Source of the DNA: Bactericera cockerelli
Lineage: Eukaryota > Arthropoda > Insecta > Hemiptera > Triozidae
DNA length: 64,000 nucleotides
Assembly (NCBI GenBank): GCA_024516035.1
Contig: CM044967.1
Coordinates: 6,137,284 to 6,201,283 of the forward strand
Reading direction: 5' to 3'
This document shows positions 52,815 through 62,600 of the stretch, piece after piece (position 1 is the first letter of the stretch; every line of letters begins with the position of its first letter). The translations under genes were made by a program, and so were the position numbers. The notes under the pieces were generated by a model that was not told the origin of the DNA, did not search any database, and worked only from the letters and a program-made list of their open reading frames with translations.

Positions 52815-55800
52815 CTGAAACACAATTTTTTTGGGGTCTTTTAACGTTTGAAAGATGTATGCGTTCCGAAGTGTTGTGATGGGTTTTCACGATATTGGCT
52901 GTTTTCTTATCCTTGTCAACACTTACGATCTCTTCAGGTTTATATTTATTCTTAGTCTTTGACTGCTTTTGCTTGTTTTTGACAAAGATTTTATCTGGAA
53001 TATGAGGTAGAATTTCTCTACCCTTGTTAACTTTCGCAAGTACACCGTCTTTATTCTCTTCAATCGTTTCATTTATAATCTGGTATAATAACTTCATTTT
53101 CTCTTTATGATTATTCATATAGTTGGTGGCCAAACGACGCTCGATTTCACCTTCAATAGGATCTGATGTTTCAAAATGTCCTGTTATAACATGGATGGGT
53201 CTTAACTTGGTTACTGAATGTATCGAGTTATTATATGCCAACAGTGCATATTTCACTTTTGTAGAAATTGGTTCTTTTTGAAATTCTTTTCTATTATTAA
53301 ATAATCTCACATGTTCAATAAGCGTCGAATGGAATCGCTCTACGATTCCATTTGATTCCGGATGTTGGGAACTATTAAAATGAATGTCGATCTTGTGAAA
53401 TGTCAACAATTCTTGAATGATGGAGTTTTTAAATTCCGCCCCGTTGTCGGAAATAATTAACTTTGGTAATCCATGATGAGAGAAGGATTCCAAAAGTTTG
53501 TCCGCCACGTCAATCGCTTGTGATGACGGGAGGGAGAAGGCTTGTGCATATTTTGAAAATGAATCAACAATTGTTAGAAATTTAGAATTTTCTATTTTCA
53601 AGGTGTCCATATGTATGATTTCAAATGGCTTCGTCGCTGTGGGTGTTTTGTTCAGGAATGGTTTCAGGGGTTTACGGTCATATTTCGTGACCAGACAGAG
53701 TTCACATTGATTAATGAATTTTTGAATAGTACCTTCCATGTCAGGCCAGTAATATTTTTCTTTTATTTGATTGAGTGTTTCCTTGATTCCTCTGTGATTC
53801 GTTATTCCTTCATGTTGATTTCTAACTATTTCCTGTTTTTTCTCTTCGTTTGTAATGTCTTGTAACATTTTATTACATTTTATCATATTGATTTTAGATC
53901 CTCTAAAATGTTTTTGTAACGCTCGAGATAGTTCTTCGTATAACTGCGGTGTTTCAAAGTAAACACTGTATTTCAAATCTGGAGATATGTATGTTTTTAT
54001 AAAATCTGTCAAAGAGTCCTCAATTTTACCTTCGGGAACTTCTAGGATCATTCGTAATTTGTTCTTATGCAATAGTAATGTTTTTACAGGTTTTGCTGTT
54101 ATATTTACAACTTTCATCACCACTTGATTTCTAGCCAGGTTTAAAGGGGCTTCTGATATTGGAATTCCTATGATTGGATTTTCATCACTGGAGTGAATAG
54201 TATTAATGTCAGTATTTTCTTCAGTGGACATTTCAATTTCTGGTTGAACATTTTCTCTTTCTTCTATTAAGCCCTCATTTTCTTCTAAGTCTCTTAAAAC
54301 TTCTTGAGCTTCATCTGCGAAATTTGCATAGTAGGAGCTGATATCTAAATCCAAGAATGGTTGTATTTCTGGATCTGAAAAAATTAAGTCATATGCCTCA
54401 TTTGCAAGCACTTCTAAATCTATTTCCTCCTCAGGGTTGTGCTGCTCCAAATCTGGTTGTGCTACCATGGATAAGGCATCTTCTTCGCTTTGTCGCCTCG
54501 CGGCTATCTCCTCTTTTATCTTCTGGATATGTTTTTGGATGGCATTCATTTCATTCGCATTTAAATCAAGTCTAGAGAGAGCATCTGCATTGGTGTTGGC
54601 TGTTCCTTTTTTATAAATTATCTCGTAATCGTACTCCTCTAGTCTCAATCGCCATCGGACCAATTTTGAACTTGGTTCCTTCATTGACATAAGCCACTGC
54701 AATGGTCGATGGTCTGTTATTATTTTGAATCTGCGACCATATAAATACGGTCTAAAATACTGGGTGGCCCATACGATGGCCAACAATTCTTTTTCAGTCG
54801 TGCTGTAGTTCTTCTCGTGATCATTAAGTGTGCGGCTGGCGTAAGCCACCGGTTTGTCGCTTCCCACTGTACCTTGGGAAAGAACGGCTCCTAACGCCAC
54901 ATTGCTGGCGTCAGTTGTGAGGATGAATTCTTTATTAAAATCTGGATATTGTAGAAGGGGGTCATCCATCAATATGTTCTTACATTTTTCAAAGCATGTT
55001 CTATATTCTGGGTCATCAATGTTAATTTTTGCTTTGAGTTTCAAACATTTAGTCATGGGCTTCGTAATTTTTGCAAAATCTTTGATAAATCGTCTGTAAT
55101 AACCTAGAAGACCCAAAAAGCTTTTGATCTGTTTTTGAGTTTTCGGGATCGGGAAAATTTTAATAGCTTCTATCTTGTTGGGGTTTGGTTTCACTCCGTC
55201 CTTAGTTACTATATGGCCCAAGTAGTCTACCTCTTTGCGTAGAAACTCCGACTTGTCCAGCTGGATTTTGAAATTGAATTCTTTAATTCTATTGAAAACC
55301 TTTCTGACATTATCTAAATGTTGTTGTAAGGACGTCCCAAAGATAATAATATCGTCGAGGTATACTAGACAACACTCGTTCACTAATCCCCTCAAAATAT
55401 CGTCCATCACACGTTGGAAAGTTGATGGTGAATTTTTCAGGCCCATCGGCATTCTCAAGTACTCGTAGTGGCCTGAATCCACTGTAAATGCCGTTTTTTC
55501 GATGCTGCCTTCATCCATTTCTATCTGGAGATATCCACTTGCCAGATCTAGCGTTGTGAAATATTGTGCTCGTCCGAGCTTATCGAGCAGGTCCGTTATG
55601 TTAGGTATTGGGTATTTATCGCTTATGGTCTTATCGTTAAGCTTGCTATAATCAATCACAATTCTCCACTTCTTTTTGCCCGATGCATCTGCTTTCTTTG
55701 GAACAATCCATAATGGTGACGACCAGGGAGAATGTGATTTGCGGATTATGTTTTGATCTAACATCATAGCTATTTGTCTTCTTACTTCATCTTTGAGAAA

Positions 55801-56727
55801 TTCCGGATAGCGATAAGGTCTTGTATAAACCGGTACTTCGTCAAACGTGTGGATTTTATGCTTGACTTCCATAGAGCATGTTAGGGGATTTCCGTCCACA
55901 TGAAATATTTCGCTGAACTCTTCCAATAAGTTTTGAAGCTTCTCTTTTTCCTCTTGATTCATATGATTGGTACGAATCATACTAAAATTGAATTTCAGGG
56001 AAGACTCATCGATGCTCATAGTATTTAGATTAGGTGATTGAACAATATCGAAATGAGTGAGTTCTTCCACAGTGATTGGTGTGGGCGTTAATGTAAACTG
56101 TTGTTCCGTGGGATTTACTAATGTGCATATTGTTTTTCCATTTTTCACGTTCACTATGCCCTCATTTATGAAGCAGTGTCCAAAATCCCGTTTACGTAGT
56201 AGGGCTAATCCATTTTGTAGATTTTTTACATCAAGTTTAATAACTTGTTCACAAGTTGGAAATATTTCAATTTTATTTATTTCCACATTGGTGTCTTGAA
56301 GTTGGAGTTTGATTGAAATATTTTCATTCTTCAAAGTCTTAGTTTTAAAATCAACACAAAATTGTAATTTTTCCAAAATATCTACACCAATTAAACAATC
56401 AAAAAGTCCATGAAATTTGAATAAATGAAATTTTAACTTTACAGAACTCTTAAAAATATCAAAAGAAGGGATCACAACACTGTATTTTTCGACACTTTTC
56501 CCGTGCGCCGTTCGTATTTCAAATTGATCTTCGCGAATATATTGATTGAAATATTTTTTTGCGATCTCCGGTTTCATGAAGGAGTTAGTGCTGGCACAAT
56601 CTACCAGGACACGTAAATTTAGATCAGGGACAACAAAGTATGGTAGTTTGTGTACATTGGTACTTACGTTTAGTAGTACTCCTGATTGTCCGAGGCTCCG
56701 AATCGAAAATCCTCGTTTTGAATTGTC
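52774..56727 (-). CDS. pol: Pol polyprotein (protease, RT, RNase H, integrase)
   Basis: The open frame runs from 56727 (after a TGA) to the stop at 52774; the first ATG is at 56577, but Pol is most likely made by a -1 shift from gag, with which it overlaps over 56670-56727. Domains in order: aspartic protease with LVDCAST in place of the common DTG/DSG (just before the ATG); reverse transcriptase with LDLASGY and YLDDIII (about residue 405 from the ATG); RNase H with TTDAS and TDHRPL; integrase HHCC finger, then D (IHMDTL, about 990), D (ISDNGAEF, about 1045) and E (SNGIVERF, about 1075). The acidic region between RNase H and integrase is long. No inactivating break is seen. The end overlaps the env exon. 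Confidence 0.95.
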   Translation of the reverse strand, partial: DNSKRGFSIRSLGQSGVLLNVSTNVHKLPYFVVPDLNLRVLVDCASTNSFMKPEIAKKYFNQYIREDQFEIRTAHGKSVEKYSVVIPSFDIFKSSVKLKFHLFKFHGLFDCLIGVDILEKLQFCVDFKTKTLKNENISIKLQLQDTNVEINKIEIFPTCEQVIKLDVKNLQNGLALLRKRDFGHCFINEGIVNVKNGKTICTLVNPTEQQFTLTPTPITVEELTHFDIVQSPNLNTMSIDESSLKFNFSMIRTNHMNQEEKEKLQNLLEEFSEIFHVDGNPLTCSMEVKHKIHTFDEVPVYTRPYRYPEFLKDEVRRQIAMMLDQNIIRKSHSPWSSPLWIVPKKADASGKKKWRIVIDYSKLNDKTISDKYPIPNITDLLDKLGRAQYFTTLDLASGYLQIEMDEGSIEKTAFTVDSGHYEYLRMPMGLKNSPSTFQRVMDDILRGLVNECCLVYLDDIIIFGTSLQQHLDNVRKVFNRIKEFNFKIQLDKSEFLRKEVDYLGHIVTKDGVKPNPNKIEAIKIFPIPKTQKQIKSFLGLLGYYRRFIKDFAKITKPMTKCLKLKAKINIDDPEYRTCFEKCKNILMDDPLLQYPDFNKEFILTTDASNVALGAVLSQGTVGSDKPVAYASRTLNDHEKNYSTTEKELLAIVWATQYFRPYLYGRRFKIITDHRPLQWLMSMKEPSSKLVRWRLRLEEYDYEIIYKKGTANTNADALSRLDLNANEMNAIQKHIQKIKEEIAARRQSEEDALSMVAQPDLEQHNPEEEIDLEVLANEAYDLIFSDPEIQPFLDLDISSYYANFADEAQEVLRDLEENEGLIEERENVQPEIEMSTEENTDINTIHSSDENPIIGIPISEAPLNLARNQVVMKVVNITAKPVKTLLLHKNKLRMILEVPEGKIEDSLTDFIKTYISPDLKYSVYFETPQLYEELSRALQKHFRGSKINMIKCNKMLQDITNEEKKQEIVRNQHEGITNHRGIKETLNQIKEKYYWPDMEGTIQKFINQCELCLVTKYDRKPLKPFLNKTPTATKPFEIIHMDTLKIENSKFLTIVDSFSKYAQAFSLPSSQAIDVADKLLESFSHHGLPKLIISDNGAEFKNSIIQELLTFHKIDIHFNSSQHPESNGIVERFHSTLIEHVRLFNNRKEFQKEPISTKVKYALLAYNNSIHSVTKLRPIHVITGHFETSDPIEGEIERRLATNYMNNHKEKMKLLYQIINETIEENKDGVLAKVNKGREILPHIPDKIFVKNKQKQSKTKNKYKPEEIVSVDKDKKTANIVKTHHNTSERIHLSNVKRPQKNCVSGPSKEFGEPSSEI

Positions 56728-57695
56728 TCATTGCCATAATCTTCTTCTGGCTGCATGATTTCCTCCTCTGCAATGGGTGGGTTGGGAGGGTAGTATTCCT
56801 CTGGGAACGGCATGGATCCTAATTCCACATTATGTAAATTACTGCGGAGTGTCTGGGCGCTCATAGGCGTTGGTTTCGGCAGGTTTCCTTCTTGTTTGTT
56901 CCAAACGTTTTGCCGTGAGGTTCCTGGAGTTTGTTGGTTTTGTTGATTTCGCCAGTTTGCACTGTTGCTACTGTTGAAGGTATTCTTTTGCTGGAAATTT
57001 CTGTTTTGGTTCCAGTTTTGTTGATTTTGATTCTGATTTTGGGAACGCTGAAAAGAGTTTCCTGTGTACTGGTTCGTCTGACGATTAGATGAATTTGGAG
57101 GGTATCTTGATGATGACGATTGATTTCCTCTGTAGTTCGCCTCCATCTGATATTCGTTAGTTAGAATATTGAGAGCATCATTAAGATCCTGCGGGTTTCT
57201 TGTTCTCATGATTGAACCCAATGGCTCTTTGAGGTTCCTAAGAAATGAACGCAAACCGAGTTCGGCTACGTATTGTTTTATTTCACTCTTACCTGCAACA
57301 TTGTGTGTGTCTACATAACTAGCATGTAAATTTATATATGTTTGAATTTTGGTGTGAAATTCATGTGCACTGAGGTTTCCTTGTCTCACGTTACACATTT
57401 CAAATACCAGGGTAAAACAATCTCTTTTATCCCCATAGGTATTTAGCAGCGCTTTTTTCAAATCATCCCAAGTTTCTAATGTGTAGCTACTAAGGTTCAG
57501 TTTTGCTTGCCCAGTGATTTTTGCTTTGATATTTAGCATCAAACAAACATTTTGATAGTTGTCCGGGTTTTGTGTGTCATAGAAATGAGTAACTAGACTT
57601 TCGCACACCCGTATAAAGTCTGGGAGGAGTTGAACCTCCCCCGAGAAATTCGGAATCATGTTAAGATAATGTTCTTTTAGTTCAGGAGGCGCCAT
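56670..57695 (-). CDS. gag: Gag polyprotein
   Basis: From the first ATG in frame (57695, MAPPELKEHYLNMIPNFSGE) the product has 341 residues to TAA at 56670. The same frame is open 5' of this ATG to about 57890 but without another ATG, so a spliced or non-AUG start is possible. The N-terminal two thirds resemble a gypsy-type capsid. The C-terminal third is rich in Q, N, S and R (NQNQNQQNWNQNRNF) and has no CCHC zinc knuckle, as is known for several errantiviruses. It ends 57 nt into the pol frame. Confidence 0.85.
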   Translation of the reverse strand: MAPPELKEHYLNMIPNFSGEVQLLPDFIRVCESLVTHFYDTQNPDNYQNVCLMLNIKAKITGQAKLNLSSYTLETWDDLKKALLNTYGDKRDCFTLVFEMCNVRQGNLSAHEFHTKIQTYINLHASYVDTHNVAGKSEIKQYVAELGLRSFLRNLKEPLGSIMRTRNPQDLNDALNILTNEYQMEANYRGNQSSSSRYPPNSSNRQTNQYTGNSFQRSQNQNQNQQNWNQNRNFQQKNTFNSSNSANWRNQQNQQTPGTSRQNVWNKQEGNLPKPTPMSAQTLRSNLHNVELGSMPFPEEYYPPNPPIAEEEIMQPEEDYGNETIQNEDFRFGASDNQEYY

Positions 57696-58295
57696 AGCGC
57701 TGTTATTTATTTCAAAATTATTGAATAAATTAATTAAAGTTTCTTCGATTTCTAAATCACGATGTAGGTATTCGTTACCCAAAAATAAATCACCAGCTTC
57801 AGAATTCGATTCTGAATGGACAGTATTCAAATCGCTTTCACTACTAGAAATACTAGAAGCCGTTTTGAAATTAATTGATGGTACAATTATTTAATTGTAC
57901 ACTTTTTTAAATTAAAATATTATGAAAGATTATAGAGAAATATATTTAGTAACTAAAATCATAAAGATGCAGATATTGAAAACCTTTGAATAAAGAAATA
58001 AAATAATAATTCTTACAACAAGAAAATGATCCTCCTCATATACTGCATAGTCTGCATCACCGCGCTTGACTTTGGTCGCTACGCTGGGTCCGGTCCTGCA
58101 CTCATGCGACTCACTGATTTCCGCTCAGTTGAAGAATCACAGGTTGAGCTCAGGCACTACGATGTAATGGGAAGTAGATGTATCCAATGGAAGTAACAGA
58201 TGAATGAAATGGGAAGATCCTCCGTAGAGATGTGATATAGGTTCTTTCTGGATCCTTTCGTCTGGAAATTTGCACTTTCCAAAACTTAAAAAAAT
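57696..58295 (-). other. Retrotransposon 5' leader
   Basis: About 600 bases between primer-binding site and first gag ATG. The env splice donor should lie here or in early gag, but I could not single it out. Confidence 0.6.
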
Positions 58296-58313
58296 CCAGT
58301 CCGTACTGCGCCA
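58296..58313 (-). promoter_or_regulatory. Primer-binding site
   Basis: On the coding strand TGGCGCAGTACGGACTGG starts at the last base of the 5' LTR. TGGCGCAGT fits the 3' end of tRNA-Ser, a primer used by some errantiviruses; the assignment is by resemblance only. Confidence 0.75.
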
Positions 58314-58583
58314 ATTAAGTGGGAGAACTGTGGGTTTAGGTTTTTAAAAAGGTTTATTTATTTTCCCAAGAACTTAAATTAAGTATTAACTTTAATGTAT
58401 AATAAAATAATAAAGAAATAAACGTTATTTCCAAAGCACTATGATAATATTACGATCTCATTTACGCTGAGATCTAGATACTTGTAAGATTGAGTGCTGA
58501 ACAGAGACTGACTCAAGCTGATCGAAAACAATAGAACAATAGACAATGGTAATGCCGAGTCAGCATTACTGGGAGGCATAACT
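58313..58583 (-). repeat. 5' LTR (271 bp)
   Basis: Same sequence as the 3' LTR except one base (AGAGACTGACT versus AGAGAGTGACT). It holds the promoter for the element. Confidence 0.95.
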
Positions 58584-58587
58584 TTCC

Positions 58588-59322
58588 TGAGCCACCCTGA
58601 TTGAAGACTCGGGTATCAAAACAAGATGTTAAACACCTTCCACTATAATAATCTAGTATTCCTGAGCCACCCTGATTGTGAAGGCTCGGGTATCAAAACA
58701 AGATGTTAAACACCTTCCACTATAATAATCTAGTATTCCTGAGCCACCCTGATTGAAGACTCGGGTATCAAAACAAGATGTTAAACACCTTCCACTATAT
58801 AATAATCTAGTATTCCTGAGCCACCCTGATTGAAGACTCGGGTATCAAAACAAGATGTTAAACACCTTCCACTATAATAATCTAGTATTCCTGAGCCACC
58901 CTGATTGTGAAGGCTCGGGTATCAAAACAAGATGTTAAACACCTTCCACTATAATAATCTAGTATTCCTGAGCCACCCTGATTGTGAAGGCTCGGGTATC
59001 AAAACAAGATGTTAAACACCTTCCACTATAATAATCTAGTATTCCTGAGCCACCCTGATTGAAGGCTCGGGTATCAAAACAAGATGTTAAACACCTTCCA
59101 CTATAATAATCTAGTATTCCTGAGCCACCCTGATTGAAGGCTCGGGTATCAAAACAAGATGTTAAACACCTTCAGCTATAATAATCTAGTATTCCTGAGC
59201 CACCCTGATTGAAGGCTCGGGTATCAAAACAAGATGTTAAACACCTTCAGCTATAATAATCTAGTATTCCTGACCCACCCTGGAAGGCTCGGGTATCAAA
59301 ACAAGATGTTAAACACCTTCCA
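58588..59322. repeat. 75/77-bp satellite, part right of the retrotransposon
   Basis: About nine and a half units; CTAGTATTCCTGAGCC recurs at spacings of 75 or 77 bp. The 77-bp units have GATTGTGAAGG and the 75-bp units GATTGAAGG or GATTGAAGAC. The last unit is shortened. Confidence 0.93.
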
Positions 59323-60290
59323 CGAAACCAATAACAATCAATCCTCATAAAAGTAATGCTAACCGCGTCTCTAAGCTAACTTCTCGCGAAGAACCACGTC
59401 CTAGAACATCAATACGAAACGATATATCAGCATTAAAAATATTAACGTTTTGCAATTCTGTAAACTTTGAGCCATTATGCTTATGAGACAGAATTATTAC
59501 AATAATATGATTTTAGTGTTGTTATTATTATTATTTTGTATTAATATTATGATTGCGTATCATGATTATTGTTATTTCTAGTTGTATAGTTGACACTATT
59601 ATTATTGATACTCTGTCCTGGTAGCTCAGTGGTAAAGGCGGCATTCCTGATTAAAGATAGATATTCCTGAATATAGATGGATAGTTCTGATTAAAGATAG
59701 ATAGTCCTGATTAAAGATAGATAGTCTCAATTAAAGATAGGTAGTCAGGACATGAGTTTTACCCTCCATTTGCTGGGAATCGTACCCACATTAACCTCAC
59801 CCAGCCTGGGTTGGTCGGGAAATGCCAGCCTCACGTGTATATGTATACACCACAGAGGCTGGCTCACATCCTATAAAATACCTATACACAATTTATTTTA
59901 CTTGAAAATCAGAATATTCCTGATTTTTTTATGCCTGGATTTCTTTTTCACCCGAGGCAGTGTTCTTTATATTTTTTTTTCTTTTCAAAATGGTAATGTT
60001 ACAGGTGTGTGCTAGCCTCGAGGTTCAGAATTTTCTGATAAAATAAAAAAACACTGATTACAAAATCTGAACGCGATAGTAAAAATTAAATTTCATAAAA
60101 AAAATAGTAATCCTCTATCTACTGGGTGACCCACCTTGAAGTAATTCAGGTAATGTTAATTCGGTTCCGGCGCAAAACAAATTATGATATTTAAACATGG
60201 GAGTTTTTTAGAGCGTACAAAACGCTTTCACGGGCACTAAAATACGCCTTTGTTCGACCAAGCAAAATTTTCCGTCCTAAAAAAAAGTCT
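59323..60290. other. Intergenic with SINE fragments
   Basis: 59617-59645 is a SINE-B head cut off by a short TGATTAAAGATAGATA tandem (59645-59740). 59755-59865 is SINE-D reversed. The rest is unassigned. Confidence 0.6.
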
Positions 60291-60292
60291 GT

Positions 60293-60475
60293 CCCGGTAG
60301 CTGAGTGGTCAAGGCGACTGTCTGATAATCCAGAAGTCGCGAGTTCGAAACCCAGCCGGGACATGAGAAGTTATCCTCCTATGTCCCCATTTAGGATTTT
60401 GACCACATAATAATACGTTTTGGGCTTACTGCTGGAATAATGGGACCCATTAGTCCTAATTAGTAGCTCTGGCAA
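60293..60475 (+). mobile_element. SINE-B copy
   Basis: TCCCGGTAGCTGAGTGGTCA, B box GAGTTCGAAACCC, to GGGACCCATTAGTCC. Confidence 0.8.
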
Positions 60476-60504
60476 AAAAGAAAACTTGGCAATAGTATTC
60501 CTAC

Positions 60505-60665
60505 TACCACAGCACTTTACAGAAGTCGGCATTGAGCTTTACTAACAGTTAGCTATTGCAACAGGAGTCGGTGTGATGATAAGAATTTAACCACAGAACT
60601 TTACAGAAGTCGGCATTGAGCTTTACTAACAGTTAGCTATATCAACAGGAGTCGGTGTGATGATG
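60505..60665 (-). repeat. Two 88-bp copies of an ORF 3' end
   Basis: ACTTTACAGAAGTCGGCATT then GAGCTTTACTAACAGTTAGC occurs at 60515 and 60600. The same sequence at 60840-60885 is the 3' end of the frame at 60845-61153. Confidence 0.85.
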
Positions 60666-60844
60666 AGACTTTTATTTATTTACACTTTATTTTTATATAC
60701 AAAACAATCAACAATAAATTAACAGAGATTAAAAAAAAATTAACAATATTTTCAAAATAAAATATGGAAAAAAATATTTAAATTTAAAATTGTCTTGTAA
60801 TCCAGGGCGAAGTTAATGCCTCTTGACCATTTGACCACAGAACT

Positions 60845-61153
60845 TTACAGAAGTCGGCATTGAGCTTTACTAACAGTTAGCTTTAGTTCATCATCCGGAA
60901 ACTGTTTCTTAATTTCGTACTTGAAAAGTTTAAATTCGTCGAAAAGTTTTAAATTCGCCATGACTGAATAAATAAAATTCAAGATGTTCTTCGATACCGC
61001 GACGAATTTACAGGCAATTTGAATATCGGATGGAAATTTATGATATCTAAACATTGTTGAAATCTGAATTACGAAGTCGGGGGGCCGCGGTATCTTGTAA
61101 TTCTCAATGTTTTTATGGCCTGTGGTTCTGGGAGCTATGAGTGATTCGCTGCT
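60845..61153 (-). CDS. Unassigned coding fragment
   Basis: A minus-strand frame reads SSSSESLIAPRTTGHKNIEN, YKIPRPPDFVIQISTMFRYH and ends FPDDELKLTVSKAQCRLL with TAA. About 100 codons of coherent composition; the first ATG is at 61054, but the frame is meaningful upstream of it, so a 5' exon or truncation is likely. No family recognised. It may be a gene's last exon or a transposon fragment. Its stop-codon end is copied twice at 60505-60665. Confidence 0.45.
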   Translation of the reverse strand, partial: SSESLIAPRTTGHKNIENYKIPRPPDFVIQISTMFRYHKFPSDIQIACKFVAVSKNILNFIYSVMANLKLFDEFKLFKYEIKKQFPDDELKLTVSKAQCRLL

Positions 61154-61264
61154 AGAGGACCCATGTTGAAATGTTATACTCTTGTAGCAATATAAAACAG
61201 TTGAAATGGTATACTCTTGTAGTAATATAAAACATTTGAAGGGCCGAAGTCTAAAACAGGTCAG

Positions 61265-61365
61265 TGGTTCAAGTGGAGGTCAGTGGTTCAAGTCCCGGTT
61301 TCAGCGTAGATATAGTAATGCGAGTTTGAGTAGTGATATCACAAAAGTGATAACACAAATTTGAT
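61265..61365 (+). mobile_element. SINE-A copy, 5' truncated
   Basis: GGAGGTCAGTGGTTCAAGTC to ACACAAATTTGATAAC; the B-box part is duplicated (61260-61290). Confidence 0.7.
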
Positions 61366-61772
61366 AACTTTTCAAGTTCAAATTTGTGGTAGTCTTACTG
61401 ATTCGAATTCGTAAATAATATGTTGTTCATTGCTACTCCTCTTAAGTATTCAAAAAATAATAAATTTTTAAAACTTCTTTTAGTGTTTCGGATAGTGCAA
61501 TATTCAAGTGCAAAAGCAATGCATGTCACGCGTGCAAAAGCAATGCATATCATCACGCGTGTGTTTGAGTGCAGTTTCGCCAAACGATGAATTTTTCATG
61601 GCAAAATATATAAAAAATCACTTTAAAAGAAAAATAATAATTATATCGATGCAAGAACACAGCTGTTATCTTCATGTTTGCGCTAATCGTGGTGGCTTCT
61701 TCTTCATCTGTTTTTTTTTTCATTAATATTCTTCTTCTTTCTTCATGTGTTTTGGACCATCTTCAAATAAGA

Positions 61773-61890
61773 CACTTTATGCAGTGGTGGGGTCAAGGCA
61801 CTGTAGTGGTGACATGCCCTGATGGATTTAAATGGGGAAACAGGATGGCAGACTGCTGGATTCGGGTTCGAATCCCAGTCAAGGGGAACA
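61773..61890 (+). repeat. tRNA-like SINE head with insertion
   Basis: GTGGGGTCAAGGCACTGTAG and B box GGGTTCGAATCCC are further apart than in a tRNA. Confidence 0.4.
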
Positions 61891-61974
61891 ATTTCAATAA
61901 TGCAAACGCTATTGGATATAAATGAAATTTTCCTCCTTTTTTTCAGAATGAGATATAATAATAATAATAATAAT

Positions 61975-62070
61975 TCCGTGTCCGTGAGATAGGCACAGAT
62001 ACCTATATCACGGTGGTGAGAGGATTATATGGACGCCCAGATGAAGTGTCTAGGCTCCTGTTATGTCCAT
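61975..62070 (+). repeat. Repeat R5
   Basis: CGTGTCCGTGAGATAGGCAC to GGATTATATGGACGCCCAGA, also at 32605-32698. Confidence 0.7.
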
Positions 62071-62199
62071 AGAATGAGACATTATAATCACATTGCACAT
62101 CTATTTATACTGCCCAATTAGGATTAGAGTTCATTTAAGTTATAAAAAAGTAGGATTAATGTCTCGATTAAGATTAAAGGCTAAAGACGTGGTACCATT

Positions 62200-62310
62200 A
62201 TTATGTGATAAAAGTCTTAAATAAGTGAGGGAAAATCATGCGTTGGGTGGGATTCGAACCAACGGATCCCTACGCTACCTGGCTTACCAGACTAGCGTCT
62301 TAATCACTTC
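62200..62310 (-). mobile_element. SINE-C head, minus
   Basis: GGGATTCGAACCAACGGATC and TACCAGACTAGCGTC. Confidence 0.7.
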
Positions 62311-62401
62311 TAAAATTCACAAGTTCTAAAATCTGGGTCTCTGAGTTCTAAAATTCATAAGGTTTTTGGGCAGTTGAGAAAAATGCTTTTGATGAAAAAT
62401 G

Positions 62402-62600
62402 TCTGTCCCGGTAGGTCAGTGGTCAAGGCGTCTGCCTGGTAATCCAGAGGTCGCGGGTTCAAAACACAACCGGGAAAAGACAGGTTACCCTCCCACATTT
62501 GTGATTTTGACCACATCATAATACGTCTTGGGCTTACTGCTGAAATAATGGGACTCTTAATCGGGCAGTATAAATAAGGCGATATTATAATAATATTATT
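62402..62600 (+). mobile_element. SINE-B copy
   Basis: TGTCCCGGTAGGTCAGTGGT to ATAAGGCGATATTATAATAA. Confidence 0.8.

Larger units (their letters stand above)
50831..58583 (-). mobile_element. Complete errantivirus-type LTR retrotransposon
   Basis: 7753 bp with 271-bp LTRs at both ends, the target duplication TTCC (50827-50830 and 58584-58587), a primer-binding site, polypurine tract, gag, pol and env. On the coding strand the LTRs begin AGTTATG and end TAATT, as in gypsy-type errantiviruses. The LTRs differ at one base (position 51019 region G versus 58501 region C), so the insertion is recent. All three main frames are open. It lies in a satellite array, away from the host genes. Confidence 0.95.

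Noticed and set aside
53498..56822. Short plus-strand frames inside the retrotransposon
   Set aside because: Antisense shadows of pol and gag without any supporting motif.
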